Position numbers and translations under genes: made by a program. Under the pieces are notes generated by a model. It ran no database searches. It worked only from the letters and a program-made list of their open reading frames with translations, and was not told the origin of the DNA. Of a DNA stretch of 64,000 bases, positions 1-7,808 are shown piece by piece (position 1 is the first letter of the stretch; every line of letters starts with the position of its first letter). Source of the DNA: DATBQN01 sp963799925 (lineage in GTDB: Bacteria > Acidobacteriota > Thermoanaerobaculia > Multivoradales > UBA5704); contig CAWCYZ010000002.1 in the NCBI GenBank assembly GCA_963799925.1, forward strand, positions 2,289,347 to 2,353,346. The letters are read 5' to 3'.

Positions 1-1
1 G

Positions 2-505
2 CGCGGCGTGCCGCCGGTCGCCCTCCTCGACGGCGAGCGCGACCTCGCCGGGCGGATGCTCTTGCGCGCGCTCGACCGCTTCGTCGGCTCGATCGCCGGG
101 CTGCCCGGCAGGAAGGCCGTGCTCTATCTGACCGAGAACCTGCAGGCTTCGCCGGGAGACCCGCTGTTCAAGGCGCTGATCCGCCGCGCCAACGCCGAGC
201 AGGTCACCCTCTACGGGCTGGGCACCCTGGATCCCGAGAAGGCGCTCACCAGCCAGCTCGACGACACGCTCTATCACCTGGCCGCTCCCACCGGCGGCCT
301 CTGGGGAGTCAACCTCTACAATCCGGCGCTTCTCCTCGACCGCATCCGTGACGACCTCGGCTCCTACTACTCGCTGGGGTTCGCCCCCGACCGGCCGCAC
401 GACGGCAGGAGCCATCGGCTCGAGGTCCGGGTGCCGGGGCGGCAGGGGTTGACGGTCCGCTCCCCGGCGAGCTACGCCTCGCGCCCCGGCGCGGCGGCCC
501 ACTGA
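2..505 (+). CDS. VWFA-related domain protein, C-terminal part (cut by window edge)
   Basis: The reading frame is open from the first bases, so this is the C-terminal ~168 residues of a gene that begins outside the window. It matches the middle and C-terminal parts of the three genes that follow: FVGSIAGLPGRKAVLYLTE, the RANAEQVTLYGLG segment, PTGG, and DRIRDDLGSYYSLGFAP. These are landmarks of the acidobacterial VWFA-related domain family. It stops before the extra C-terminal beta-rich domain seen in the next three copies, so it is a shorter variant. The next gene starts one base after its stop codon, which suggests cotranscription and translational coupling. The function of this family is unknown; surface or periplasmic binding is an inference. 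Confidence 0.85.
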   Translation, partial: RGVPPVALLDGERDLAGRMLLRALDRFVGSIAGLPGRKAVLYLTENLQASPGDPLFKALIRRANAEQVTLYGLGTLDPEKALTSQLDDTLYHLAAPTGGLWGVNLYNPALLLDRIRDDLGSYYSLGFAPDRPHDGRSHRLEVRVPGRQGLTVRSPASYASRPGAAAH

Positions 506-506
506 G

Positions 507-2183
507 ATGCCCGCGCGCCGCGCCAACGCCGCGATCCCGGTCGCCCTCGCCCTCGCCGCCTGCCTGGGAACGGCCCTCGCCGCGCAGCCGGCCGCGGACG
601 GCGGCTTCGCGGAGTCGATCGACGTCGACGTCGTCAGCCTCGAGGTGTTCGTCACCGACCGCTCGGACCGGCCGGTCGCCGGTCTCGGGCGCGGCGACTT
701 CGAGCTCCGCGTCGACGGCAAGCCGGTGCCGATCACCAATTTCTACGCCAGCTCGGGCGCCGCGCCGGCGCCGTCGGGCGCTCCGGCCGTCGCCGCGGCC
801 GGCGCGCCACCGGCGGCAGCGCCGGCCGCGGCTCCGTCGGCGGACGGCGCCGGCGGCGACCAGCGCCTGAACCTGATCGTCTTCGTCGACAACCTGAACC
901 TGACGTCCGAGGCGCGCAACCGGGCGCTCCGCGGGGTGACCGAGTTCTTCCGCCAGGGCCTCCGCCGCGACGACCGCTTGTTCCTCGCCAGCTACGACGG
1001 CTATGCCGTCAAGCTCCGCCGCCCGCCCGACGGCGACGCCGAGGCGGCGGTCGCGGCGCTGCGCGACATCGCCTCGGCGCCGGCGATCGGCACCCACGTC
1101 TACGCCGAGGAGGAGCTGGCGCTCAAGAACATGGGCCCCACGGAGCCCGAGGTGCAGGCGGCGATCACCTGGCTCGAGACGATCACCCAGGAGAAGCAGC
1201 GCGACGGGCGCGCCCTCCTCACGACGCTCTTCGATTTCGTCGGCTCGGTCGCCGGCCTGCCGGGGAGGAAGGTCCTGCTCTACCTGAGCGGCGACCTCCG
1301 CGTCCCCGCCGGCGACTCGATGTTCCGCCTCCTCGCCGACCGCGCCAACGCCGAGCAGGTCACCCTCTACGGCCTCGGCGCCACCGAGGGCCAGCGCGCC
1401 GTGATCCAGGACCCGACCGGGCGCAACACCTATCTCGACATGCGGGGGATGACCGCCAACCCCGACGTGTTCTCCGCCACGCTCGAGGCGATCGCCGGGC
1501 CGACCGGCGGGCTCTCGGGCCTCGACCTCGACCACCCGGCCGGCCTCCTCGGCCGCATCCGCGCCGATCTCTCGACCTATTACTCGCTGGGTTTCGCGCC
1601 CGCCCACCCCGGCGACGGCAAGCGCCACACGGTGCAGATCCGGGTGCCGGGCCGGCGGGGCTTGTCGGTCCGCCATGCGGCGACCTATACCGCGCGCAGC
1701 CGCGACCAGCGCTTCGCCGGGCGGGTGCTCGGCGCCACCGTCGCGGCCGCCGCGGCCGTTGCGGACAACCCGCTCGGGGTGCGGCTGGCGGTCGAGCGCG
1801 ACGAGCGGGCGCCCTCGGGCCGGCGGGCCCTCACGGTGCTCGTCTCGTTCCCGCTCGGCGGCCTCACCCTGCTGCCCGGCCGCGGCGGGCGCGAGGGCAG
1901 GGTGACCCTTCTCTACTCCGCGCGCGACAGCGCCGGCCGCAACCTGCCGGTGCGCCGGGCGATCCTGCCGATCCGGGTGCCCGACACCCGGCTCGCGGCA
2001 GCGCGCCAGGAGAGCGCCGGCTACCGGCTGCAGCTCGAGCTGCCGCCCGGCGCGAGCACGCTGGCGGTGGGCGTGCGCGACGAGCTGGGAGGGGGCGAGT
2101 CGACGGTTTCCGCCGGCTACACCGCGGGCGCGCTCGCCGCCGCCGTGCCCGCCGCTCACCCGGCGCCGCCGGGGGCGAGGTAG
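507..2183 (+). CDS. Exported VWFA-related domain protein, copy 2 of 4
   Basis: A 558-residue protein with an N-terminal signal peptide ending near ALAAQPA. A short domain with the LEVFVTDRSDRPVAGLGRGD segment follows. An Ala/Pro-rich linker comes next (about residues 85-115), then a VWA-like domain starting at LNLIVFVDNLNLT, and a C-terminal beta-rich domain from about residue 390. The position where a classic VWA metal site (DxSxS) would be reads DNLNLT, so canonical metal binding is doubtful. It sits one base after the previous paralogue's stop and has no strong Shine-Dalgarno, which fits coupled translation. Family membership is secure; role unknown. Confidence 0.88.
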   Translation: MPARRANAAIPVALALAACLGTALAAQPAADGGFAESIDVDVVSLEVFVTDRSDRPVAGLGRGDFELRVDGKPVPITNFYASSGAAPAPSGAPAVAAAGAPPAAAPAAAPSADGAGGDQRLNLIVFVDNLNLTSEARNRALRGVTEFFRQGLRRDDRLFLASYDGYAVKLRRPPDGDAEAAVAALRDIASAPAIGTHVYAEEELALKNMGPTEPEVQAAITWLETITQEKQRDGRALLTTLFDFVGSVAGLPGRKVLLYLSGDLRVPAGDSMFRLLADRANAEQVTLYGLGATEGQRAVIQDPTGRNTYLDMRGMTANPDVFSATLEAIAGPTGGLSGLDLDHPAGLLGRIRADLSTYYSLGFAPAHPGDGKRHTVQIRVPGRRGLSVRHAATYTARSRDQRFAGRVLGATVAAAAAVADNPLGVRLAVERDERAPSGRRALTVLVSFPLGGLTLLPGRGGREGRVTLLYSARDSAGRNLPVRRAILPIRVPDTRLAAARQESAGYRLQLELPPGASTLAVGVRDELGGGESTVSAGYTAGALAAAVPAAHPAPPGAR

Positions 2184-2303
2184 CGGCAGGGTGCCGCGTT
2201 TCCACCAGGTAGCCGCGGCGACGCTCTAGGCTCGCGCGGTCGCGGCCGCCATGTTACCCTCGGATGGCAGCAGCTCTCCTGCAGAGGCTGCAAGGAGGCC
2301 CGC

Positions 2304-4027
2304 ATGCGCTCTTCTCCCCCTCGCCGTCCGTCGTTCCCGCGGCCGGTCCCTCTCCTCGTGTCTCTCCTCGCGCTCGCCGTCTCCGCCGGCTCCGGGCTCG
2401 CCCAGCCGAGCCCGCCGCTGGCCACCGGCTTCTCCGAGGCGATCGACGTCGACGTCGCCAACCTCGAGGTCTTCGTCGCCGACCGCTCCGGCCGCCCGGT
2501 CACCGGTCTCGCGCAGGGCGACTTCGAGCTCCTGGTCGACGGCAAGCCGGTCCCCCTCACCAACTTCGCCGCCGTCGCGGGCGCGCGGAGCTCCGCCGCC
2601 CCGGTGCCCGCGCCGGGGGCCGCTGCGCCGGGAACGGCCGCCGCCGCCCCCGGGATCCCCGCGGCGCCGGCGGCGGAAGACCATCTCACCCTGGCGCTCT
2701 ACCTCGACGACTTGAACCTGACGCCAGACATCCGCAACCAGATGCTGCAGCTCCTCTCGGGCTTCTTCCGCACCGGGCTCGGCCCCCGCGACCGGGTGCT
2801 GATCGCGAGCTACGACCCGCGGGGTATGAGGCTGCGCCAGCCGCCGCCGGGCGACGTCCAGGCGGTCCTCGCGGCGCTTCGCGAGGCGGCCACCCTGTCG
2901 ACCAAGGGGACGAGCGTCCGCGCCGAGCGGCACAAGATCATCTCCGACTTCGATCACGCCGAGAAGAGCGCGGAGTTCGAGGAGATCGCGGAGCGGCAGG
3001 AGATGCTGGACATCGAGCACGAGGGGGACGCGACGCGCGGCCTGCGCGCCCTCGTCCGCTTCGTCGGCTCGCTCGCCGGCCTGCGCGGCCGCAAGGCCCT
3101 GCTCTACGTGACGAGCGAGCAGCCGGTGCCGCTCGGCGACACCCTCTACCGGGAGCTCGCCGAGCGCGCCAACGCCGGCCGCGTCACCCTCTACGCCCTC
3201 GGCCGGCCCGAGGACGTGGCGATGACCAACCTGGACCTCCGGTCGACAAACCACCAGGAGGACTCGCCGCTCGCCGACACCCGGCCCGTCGACGCGCTGG
3301 CGCAGACCCTCCAGCAGATGGTCGGCCCCACCGGCGGCCTGTCGCTCATCGACCCCAACCGGCCGGCCTTCCTGCTCGAGCGCATCCGCGAGGACTTCTC
3401 CTCCTTCTACTCGCTGGGGTTCGCCCCGCCGCCGGCGCCGGCATCCGGCGACGCCGTGGCGCACCGGATCGAGGTGCGGGTGCGGGGAGGAGCGGCCTGC
3501 GGGTGCGCTTCCCGGCGACCTACACCGCCCGCTCGCGCGAGGAGCTCCTGGCCGATCGCACGCGGACGGCGCTGCGGCTCGACGCGCCGGGGGCCGGCGA
3601 CAACCCGCTCGGGGTGCGGCTCGGCTTCGAGCACGACGAGCTCGCCGCCTACGGCCGGCGGGCGGTCACCGTGCTGGTGACCCTGCCGCTCGCCCGCGTC
3701 ACCCTGCGGCCGGGCCAGGGCGTCCACGACGGGAAGGTGGAGATGCTCGTCGCCGTCCGCGACAGCACCGGCCACGAGCTGCGGATGCGGCGCATCACGC
3801 TCCCCCTCCACGTGCCGGACGGCGAGCTCGCGGCGGTCGCGCGGAAGAGCGCCGCCTACCGGCTGCGGCTCGACCTGCCGCCGGGGACGAGCCGGCTCGC
3901 CCTGGGGGTGCGCGACGAGCTGGGGAGCCGCGAGTCGACGGTGGCGACGAAGTACGTCGCCGGCGCGCTCGCGACCGCCAGGGCCGCCGTCGCCGTTCCG
4001 GGCGCGGTGCCCCCGGGAAGGAGATAG
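2304..4027 (+). CDS. Exported VWFA-related domain protein, copy 3 of 4 (frameshift near 3487)
   Basis: The ATG at 2304 follows an AAGGAGG ribosome site at 2292-2298 and starts a signal peptide. The frame runs through the VWA-like core (ALYLDDLNLTPDIRN, RFVGSLAGLRGRKALLYV, PTGGLSLIDPNRPAFLLERI) to about 3487. There the coding frame shifts: the conserved continuation SGLRVRFPATYTARSREELL is read in another frame, which stops at 4027. Joined, the product is about 574 residues, like its neighbours at 558 and 570. The break lies in a G-rich run (GCGGGGAGGAG), so a missing base from sequencing is more likely than a real lesion. If it is real, the C-terminal domain is lost. Confidence 0.8.
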
Positions 4028-4107
4028 GGCCGCCGCCATCTTCCCCCGATCGGGGGATTCGCCGGTCCGGCGCCGGCCCTATGCTCGACGGCGAGGAGGT
4101 CGTCCCG

Positions 4108-5817
4108 ATGGGTCCTCTCAGCCGGTCCGCCGTCCTGTCCGCCCTCGCCGCCGCCTGCCTCGGCGGAGCCCTCGCCGCGCAGCCGGCGGCGGACGCCGGC
4201 TTCTCCGAGTCGATCGACGTCGATGTCGTCGACGTCGACGTCTTCGTGAGCGACCGCGCGGGCAGGCCCGTCCCCGGCCTGACGCGCGAGGACTTCGAGC
4301 TCCGCGTCGACGGCAAGCCGGCCGCCATCACCAACTTCGCCGCCGGCGCCCGCGCCGCGGAGGGGAGCCCGGCGCCAGTGGCGGGCGCTCCATCCCGCGC
4401 GCCGGCGGCGGCGCGAACCGAGCCGTCCCCGGCGCCCGTCGCGGAGGAGAGGCCCCTCACCGTGGCGATCTTCATCGACAACCTGGACCTGACGCCGAGC
4501 GCCCGCAACCAGACCCTGCAGCTCCTCGAGAGCTTCTTCCGCCGCGGCCTCCACCGGCGGGACCGCGTGCTGATCGCGAGCTACGACGGGAGGGACGTGA
4601 AGCTCAGCCTGCCGGCCGCCGGCGACGGCGAGGCGGCGGTTGCCGCCCTGCGGGAGGCCGCGGCGCAATCGTCGCGCGGAGCGCTCACCACCGCCGAGTG
4701 GCTCAAGGGGTTGCAGGACCTCATCAATGCCATCCAGAACAACGTGCCGCCGGAGGTCACGGAAGCCCGCGAGCGCCTGAGCATGCTGCGGCTCCGCCGC
4801 CAGGGCGAGGCGCACCGCGTCCTCGTCACCCTCGGCTCGTTCGTCGACGGGCTCGCCGGCCTGCGCGGCAGGAAATCCCTGCTCTACCTGAGCGGCGAGT
4901 TGTGGGTCGACTCGGGCGACTCGGCGTTCAGGGAGCTCGGCCAGCGCGCCAACGCCGCCGGGGTGACCCTCTACGGCCTCGGCGCGCAGCCGAACTTCCA
5001 GGCCCTCTTCATGGGGACGACGGCAATCTCCGGCGAGGAGCTGTCGACGCAGGTGTACGGCAACTTCCGCGCCGACTACCTGGCGCGGCGGCTGCAGGAG
5101 GTCGTCGGTCCCACCGGCGGGGTCGCGGCGGTCGACCTGAACCGGCCGGCCTTCCTCCTCGACCGCATCCGGGCGGATTTCCAGACCTACTACTCCCTGG
5201 GCTTCTCGCCGGCAGCTCCCCACGACGGCAAGCGCCACGCGCTCGCGGTGCAGTTGAAGGGAAAGGCGAGGCGAGGGCTCGAGGTGCGGTTCCCGGCGGG
5301 CTTCACCACCCGCACGCGCGAGGAGCTCCTCGCCGGCCGCACGCGCGCCGCGCTGCTGACCGGCGCGATGGAGAACCCGCTCGGGCTGCGGCTGGCGGTC
5401 GAGCGCGACGGTCTGGCGCCCTCCGGCAATCGTACGGTCGACCTGCTCGTCGCCTTCCCGCTCGCCGGCATCGCCCTGCAGCCCGGCGGCGGCGGCGAGG
5501 AGGGGCAGGTGGTCCTCTTCGTCGCCGCCCGCGACAGCGCCGGGCGGAGCCTGCCGATGCGGCGGGTGGCGATCCCGGTGCGCCTGCCCGCGGCGCGGCT
5601 GGCGGCGGCGCGCCAGGACGACGCCACCTACCGCCTGCGGCTCGAGCTGCCGCTCGGCGCGAGCACGCTGGCGGTGGGGCTGCGCGACGAGCGGGGAGGG
5701 GGCGAGTCGACGATCGTCGCCCGCTACATCGCCGGCTCGCTCGCCGCCGCCCATGCAGCCCATCCAGCCAATACCGTCCAGGACGCCCCGTCGCCACCGC
5801 CGCCAGGTGGGCGATAA
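4108..5817 (+). CDS. Exported VWFA-related domain protein, copy 4 of 4
   Basis: An in-frame ATG exists at 4081, but the one at 4108 is preceded by GAGGAGG at 4093-4099 with good spacing and begins a clean signal peptide (MGPLSRSAVLSALAAACLGG). The 569-residue product has the same plan as the two upstream copies. A VSDRAGRPVPGLTREDFELR segment comes first, then an Ala/Pro-rich linker and a VWA-like domain starting VAIFIDNLDLTPSARN. The RKSLLYLSGEL strand, PTGG and YYSLGFSP follow, with a C-terminal beta domain last. As in the sister copies, the metal-site position reads DNLDLT instead of DxSxS. It ends the tandem array; tatA follows with its own promoter. Confidence 0.88.
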   Translation: MGPLSRSAVLSALAAACLGGALAAQPAADAGFSESIDVDVVDVDVFVSDRAGRPVPGLTREDFELRVDGKPAAITNFAAGARAAEGSPAPVAGAPSRAPAAARTEPSPAPVAEERPLTVAIFIDNLDLTPSARNQTLQLLESFFRRGLHRRDRVLIASYDGRDVKLSLPAAGDGEAAVAALREAAAQSSRGALTTAEWLKGLQDLINAIQNNVPPEVTEARERLSMLRLRRQGEAHRVLVTLGSFVDGLAGLRGRKSLLYLSGELWVDSGDSAFRELGQRANAAGVTLYGLGAQPNFQALFMGTTAISGEELSTQVYGNFRADYLARRLQEVVGPTGGVAAVDLNRPAFLLDRIRADFQTYYSLGFSPAAPHDGKRHALAVQLKGKARRGLEVRFPAGFTTRTREELLAGRTRAALLTGAMENPLGLRLAVERDGLAPSGNRTVDLLVAFPLAGIALQPGGGGEEGQVVLFVAARDSAGRSLPMRRVAIPVRLPAARLAAARQDDATYRLRLELPLGASTLAVGLRDERGGGESTIVARYIAGSLAAAHAAHPANTVQDAPSPPPPGGR

Positions 5818-5893
5818 CCGCACCCGCTCGCGAGGAGGTGACCGCTGCCCTCGCGCTGCCTGAAGGTCAGCCTGCTCTCGTACCGGCCGCGCC

Positions 5894-5921
5894 TTGACTT
5901 TGCGGGAGCGAAGACTAAAGA
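5894..5921 (+). promoter_or_regulatory. Candidate promoter of tatA-tatC
   Basis: TTGACT at 5894-5899 and TAAAGA at 5916-5921, spaced by 16 bases, lie about 20 bases ahead of the tatA start codon. The -35 match is good and the -10 match is partial. The position, just downstream of the VWFA array and upstream of tatA, supports a separate transcript. Confidence 0.4.
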
Positions 5922-5942
5922 TCGTCTGTCGCGGAGGTCGTC

Positions 5943-6353
5943 ATGGGCTCGCTGGGTCTGCCTGAAATCATCTTCATCATGGTCATCGCCCTGCTGATCT
6001 TCGGGCCCAAGCGCCTGCCGGAGATCGGCCGCACCCTGGGCAAGGGGATGGCCGAGTTCCGCAAGGCGACCAACGATCTCAAGAACACCATCTCGACCGA
6101 GCTGTCGATCGAGGAGGAGCAGCCGGCCCGGCCCCGCCGGGTCGACATGGCGAGCGTCGTCCCGTCCCTCGCCCCGCCGGCCCCGCGGCCGCTGCCGGCG
6201 GAGACGGTGGCGCAGGATGCCCAGGATACCCGGGGCGTCCAGGACCTCCAGGGCGCTCCCGTCGGCGAGACCGCGGCCTTCTCGCCGGATCCGGCCGTGG
6301 TGCCCGAGGCGGTCGCGCCGCCGCTCCCTGCGGGACCCATCGAGCCGAGCTAG
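5943..6353 (+). CDS. tatA: Twin-arginine translocase subunit TatA/TatB family
   Basis: 136 residues. The N-terminus has the single TatA/B membrane helix (LPEIIFIMVIALLIFGPKRL), the FGPKRLPEIGRTLG hinge, and then an amphipathic helix (KGMAEFRKATNDLKNTI). The long Pro/Ala-rich acidic tail (about residues 60-136) is unstructured and poorly conserved. The family oligomerises to form the pore that exports folded Tat substrates across the cytoplasmic membrane. A GGAGG ribosome site lies at 5933-5937. tatC follows 17 bases later, so the two form an operon. The sequence alone does not decide between TatA and TatB; no second copy is seen here. Confidence 0.9.
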   Translation: MGSLGLPEIIFIMVIALLIFGPKRLPEIGRTLGKGMAEFRKATNDLKNTISTELSIEEEQPARPRRVDMASVVPSLAPPAPRPLPAETVAQDAQDTRGVQDLQGAPVGETAAFSPDPAVVPEAVAPPLPAGPIEPS

Positions 6354-6370
6354 CCCCGCCGATCCCGCCG

Positions 6371-7147
6371 ATGGCCACCCCGGAGCGCCTCCCGCCGCCC
6401 GGCGCCGCTCACGAGCTGCCCCGGATGTCGCTCATCGAGCATCTGGAGGAGCTGCGCAAGCGCATCTTCTGGTCGGTCTTGGGCGTCGCCATCGCCTTCT
6501 TCCCCGCCTGGAACTACTCGAAGTGGATCTTCGACCACTTCCTGACGGCGCCGATCCTGCCCTACCTGCCGAACCACCAGCTCGTCTACAACAAGCTCTC
6601 CGACCCGTTCCTCCTCTACTTCAAGCTCGCCTGCATCCTGGCGATCTTCGCCGCCTCGCCGTTCATCCTCTACCAGGCCTGGCGCTTCATCTCCCCCGGC
6701 CTCTACGCTCGCGAGAGGCGCTTCGCGCTGCCGTTCGTCTTCTTCACCTCGGCCTTCTTTCTGGGCGGCGGCGCCTTCGGCTACTACGTCGCCTTCCCGC
6801 GCGCCGCGGCGTTCTTCTTCGACATCGGCAAGGGGTTGACGCCGCTCATCACGGTCGACACCTATCTGAGCTTCTTGACCGCCGTGCTCCTCGGCATGGG
6901 CCTCATGTTCGAGCTGCCGGTCCTCATCTTCCTCCTCTCCTGGCTGGGGGTCGTCACGCCGCGCTTCCTGTGGCGGCAGTTCCGCTGGGCGGTGGTGATC
7001 ATCTTCACCGTCGCGGCGATCGTCACCCCCACTCCCGACATCGTCAACCAGTGCGTCTTCGCCGTCCCCGGGGTGGCCCTCTATCTCCTCGGGGTCGGCG
7101 CCGCCTACCTGGTGCACCGCGACAAGAACAAGATCAAGACGCAGTAG
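6371..7147 (+). CDS. tatC: Twin-arginine translocase subunit TatC
   Basis: 258 residues with six predicted membrane helices. It begins with the TatC signature SLIEHLEELRKRIF (about residues 19-32), whose glutamates contribute to recognition of twin-arginine signal peptides. The P-loop-like FISPGLYARERRFALPF and VTPTPDIVNQ segments are also typical. Length is normal for the family. It acts in the cytoplasmic membrane as the receptor for Tat substrates and partners the TatA-type protein just upstream. A 7-bp hairpin lies 6 bases after the stop. Confidence 0.95.
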   Translation: MATPERLPPPGAAHELPRMSLIEHLEELRKRIFWSVLGVAIAFFPAWNYSKWIFDHFLTAPILPYLPNHQLVYNKLSDPFLLYFKLACILAIFAASPFILYQAWRFISPGLYARERRFALPFVFFTSAFFLGGGAFGYYVAFPRAAAFFFDIGKGLTPLITVDTYLSFLTAVLLGMGLMFELPVLIFLLSWLGVVTPRFLWRQFRWAVVIIFTVAAIVTPTPDIVNQCVFAVPGVALYLLGVGAAYLVHRDKNKIKTQ

Positions 7148-7153
7148 GGGAGG

Positions 7154-7170
7154 GGCGTCGGATCGACGCC
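7154..7170 (+). terminator. Hairpin after tatC
   Basis: GGCGTCG-GAT-CGACGCC forms a perfect 7-bp stem with a 3-base loop just after the tatC stop. There is no T-run behind it, so it may be a transcript-end stabiliser or a weak terminator, not a classic intrinsic terminator. Confidence 0.35.
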
Positions 7171-7352
7171 TCGAAGATCGCTCAAGAGAGAGGGGTTGGA
7201 GGAGCCGTGAACGGCGCCGGCCGAGGTGCCGTTTCCGTCTTTCTGGAGAAGGTGCGGCTGTAAAGACGAGCGCCGCAATTCAACGATAGGAAGGAAGAAA
7301 AGGAAAGACCAGGACTGCGAGGGCGACGCGAAAGACTGCTTACCTTCGTGCC

Positions 7353-7368
7353 GCCCTCTCGCGAGGGC
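7353..7368 (-). terminator. Hairpin after the Lys/Ala-rich gene
   Basis: GCCCTC-TCGC-GAGGGC, a 6-bp perfect stem, lies 4-19 bases past the stop codon of the minus-strand Lys/Ala-rich gene. No T-tract follows. Confidence 0.35.
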
Positions 7369-7371
7369 CGC

Positions 7372-7533
7372 TTACTTCTTCTTGGCGGCGGTCTTCTTGG
7401 CCGCCGGCTTTTTCGCCGCCGGCTTCTTGGCCGCCGCGGCCTTCTTCGGGGCCGCCTTCTTCACCGCCGCCTTCTTCGCGGCCGGCTTCGCCGCGGCCTT
7501 CTTGGTGCTCGACTTCTTCGTCGTCGTTGCCAT
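7372..7533 (-). CDS. Lys/Ala-rich histone H1-like small protein (53 aa)
   Basis: Reading the minus strand from the ATG at 7533 gives MATTTKKSSTKKAAAKP followed by about eight repeats of the type AAKK / PAAKK, ending in KKK and TAA at 7372-7374. The 53-residue product is almost only Ala, Lys, Pro, Thr, Ser and Val. That is the composition of histone H1-like tails and of bacterial AlgP/HupN-type DNA-binding tails. An AAAGGAGA ribosome site lies 7 bases before the ATG, and a good promoter (TTGACA-17-TAACCT) lies upstream. It probably binds DNA non-specifically in the nucleoid. The ribosome site and promoter together make a real gene likely. Confidence 0.8.
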   Translation of the reverse strand: MATTTKKSSTKKAAAKPAAKKAAVKKAAPKKAAAAKKPAAKKPAAKKTAAKKK

Positions 7534-7586
7534 GGAGCAGTCTCCTTTCGGAATGTTTGCCCACCTGGACCGGGCTGATGACGCCG

Positions 7587-7615
7587 AGGTTACGCCACTA
7601 CATGTGGAGTGTCAA
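7587..7615 (-). promoter_or_regulatory. Promoter of the Lys/Ala-rich gene
   Basis: On the minus strand TTGACA (7615-7610), a 17-base spacer and TAACCT (7592-7587) form a sigma-70-like promoter. The implied start near 7580 leaves a leader of about 45 bases before the ATG at 7533. Confidence 0.6.
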
Positions 7616-7808
7616 GAGTCCAGTCAACCCAACTCGTTGTGGCGCGCCGTTACGGCACACCGGCGCCTCCGGTGACGGCACCGCAAGGCCTGGGACAACC
7701 TCTCCCTGACGCACACGACATCTTGCGGCCTTGCGGCGGGAGCCGCAGAAAAAGCCCGGAAAATAAGGGTTTGCGCGGGGGAGGCGAGCCGCTGGAGGCG
7801 GCGCTTCG

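Noticed and set aside
309..2159. Long open frames opposite the VWFA genes, and similar long minus/plus shadows such as 37255-39993 and 53324-55183
   Set aside because: They are antisense to well-supported genes, have Arg/Ala/Gly-rich sequence without domains, and arise from GC-rich third codon positions.
7226..7675. Plus-strand frame rich in Phe and Ala over the Lys/Ala gene
   Set aside because: It is the antisense translation of the Lys/Ala codons of the minus-strand gene.
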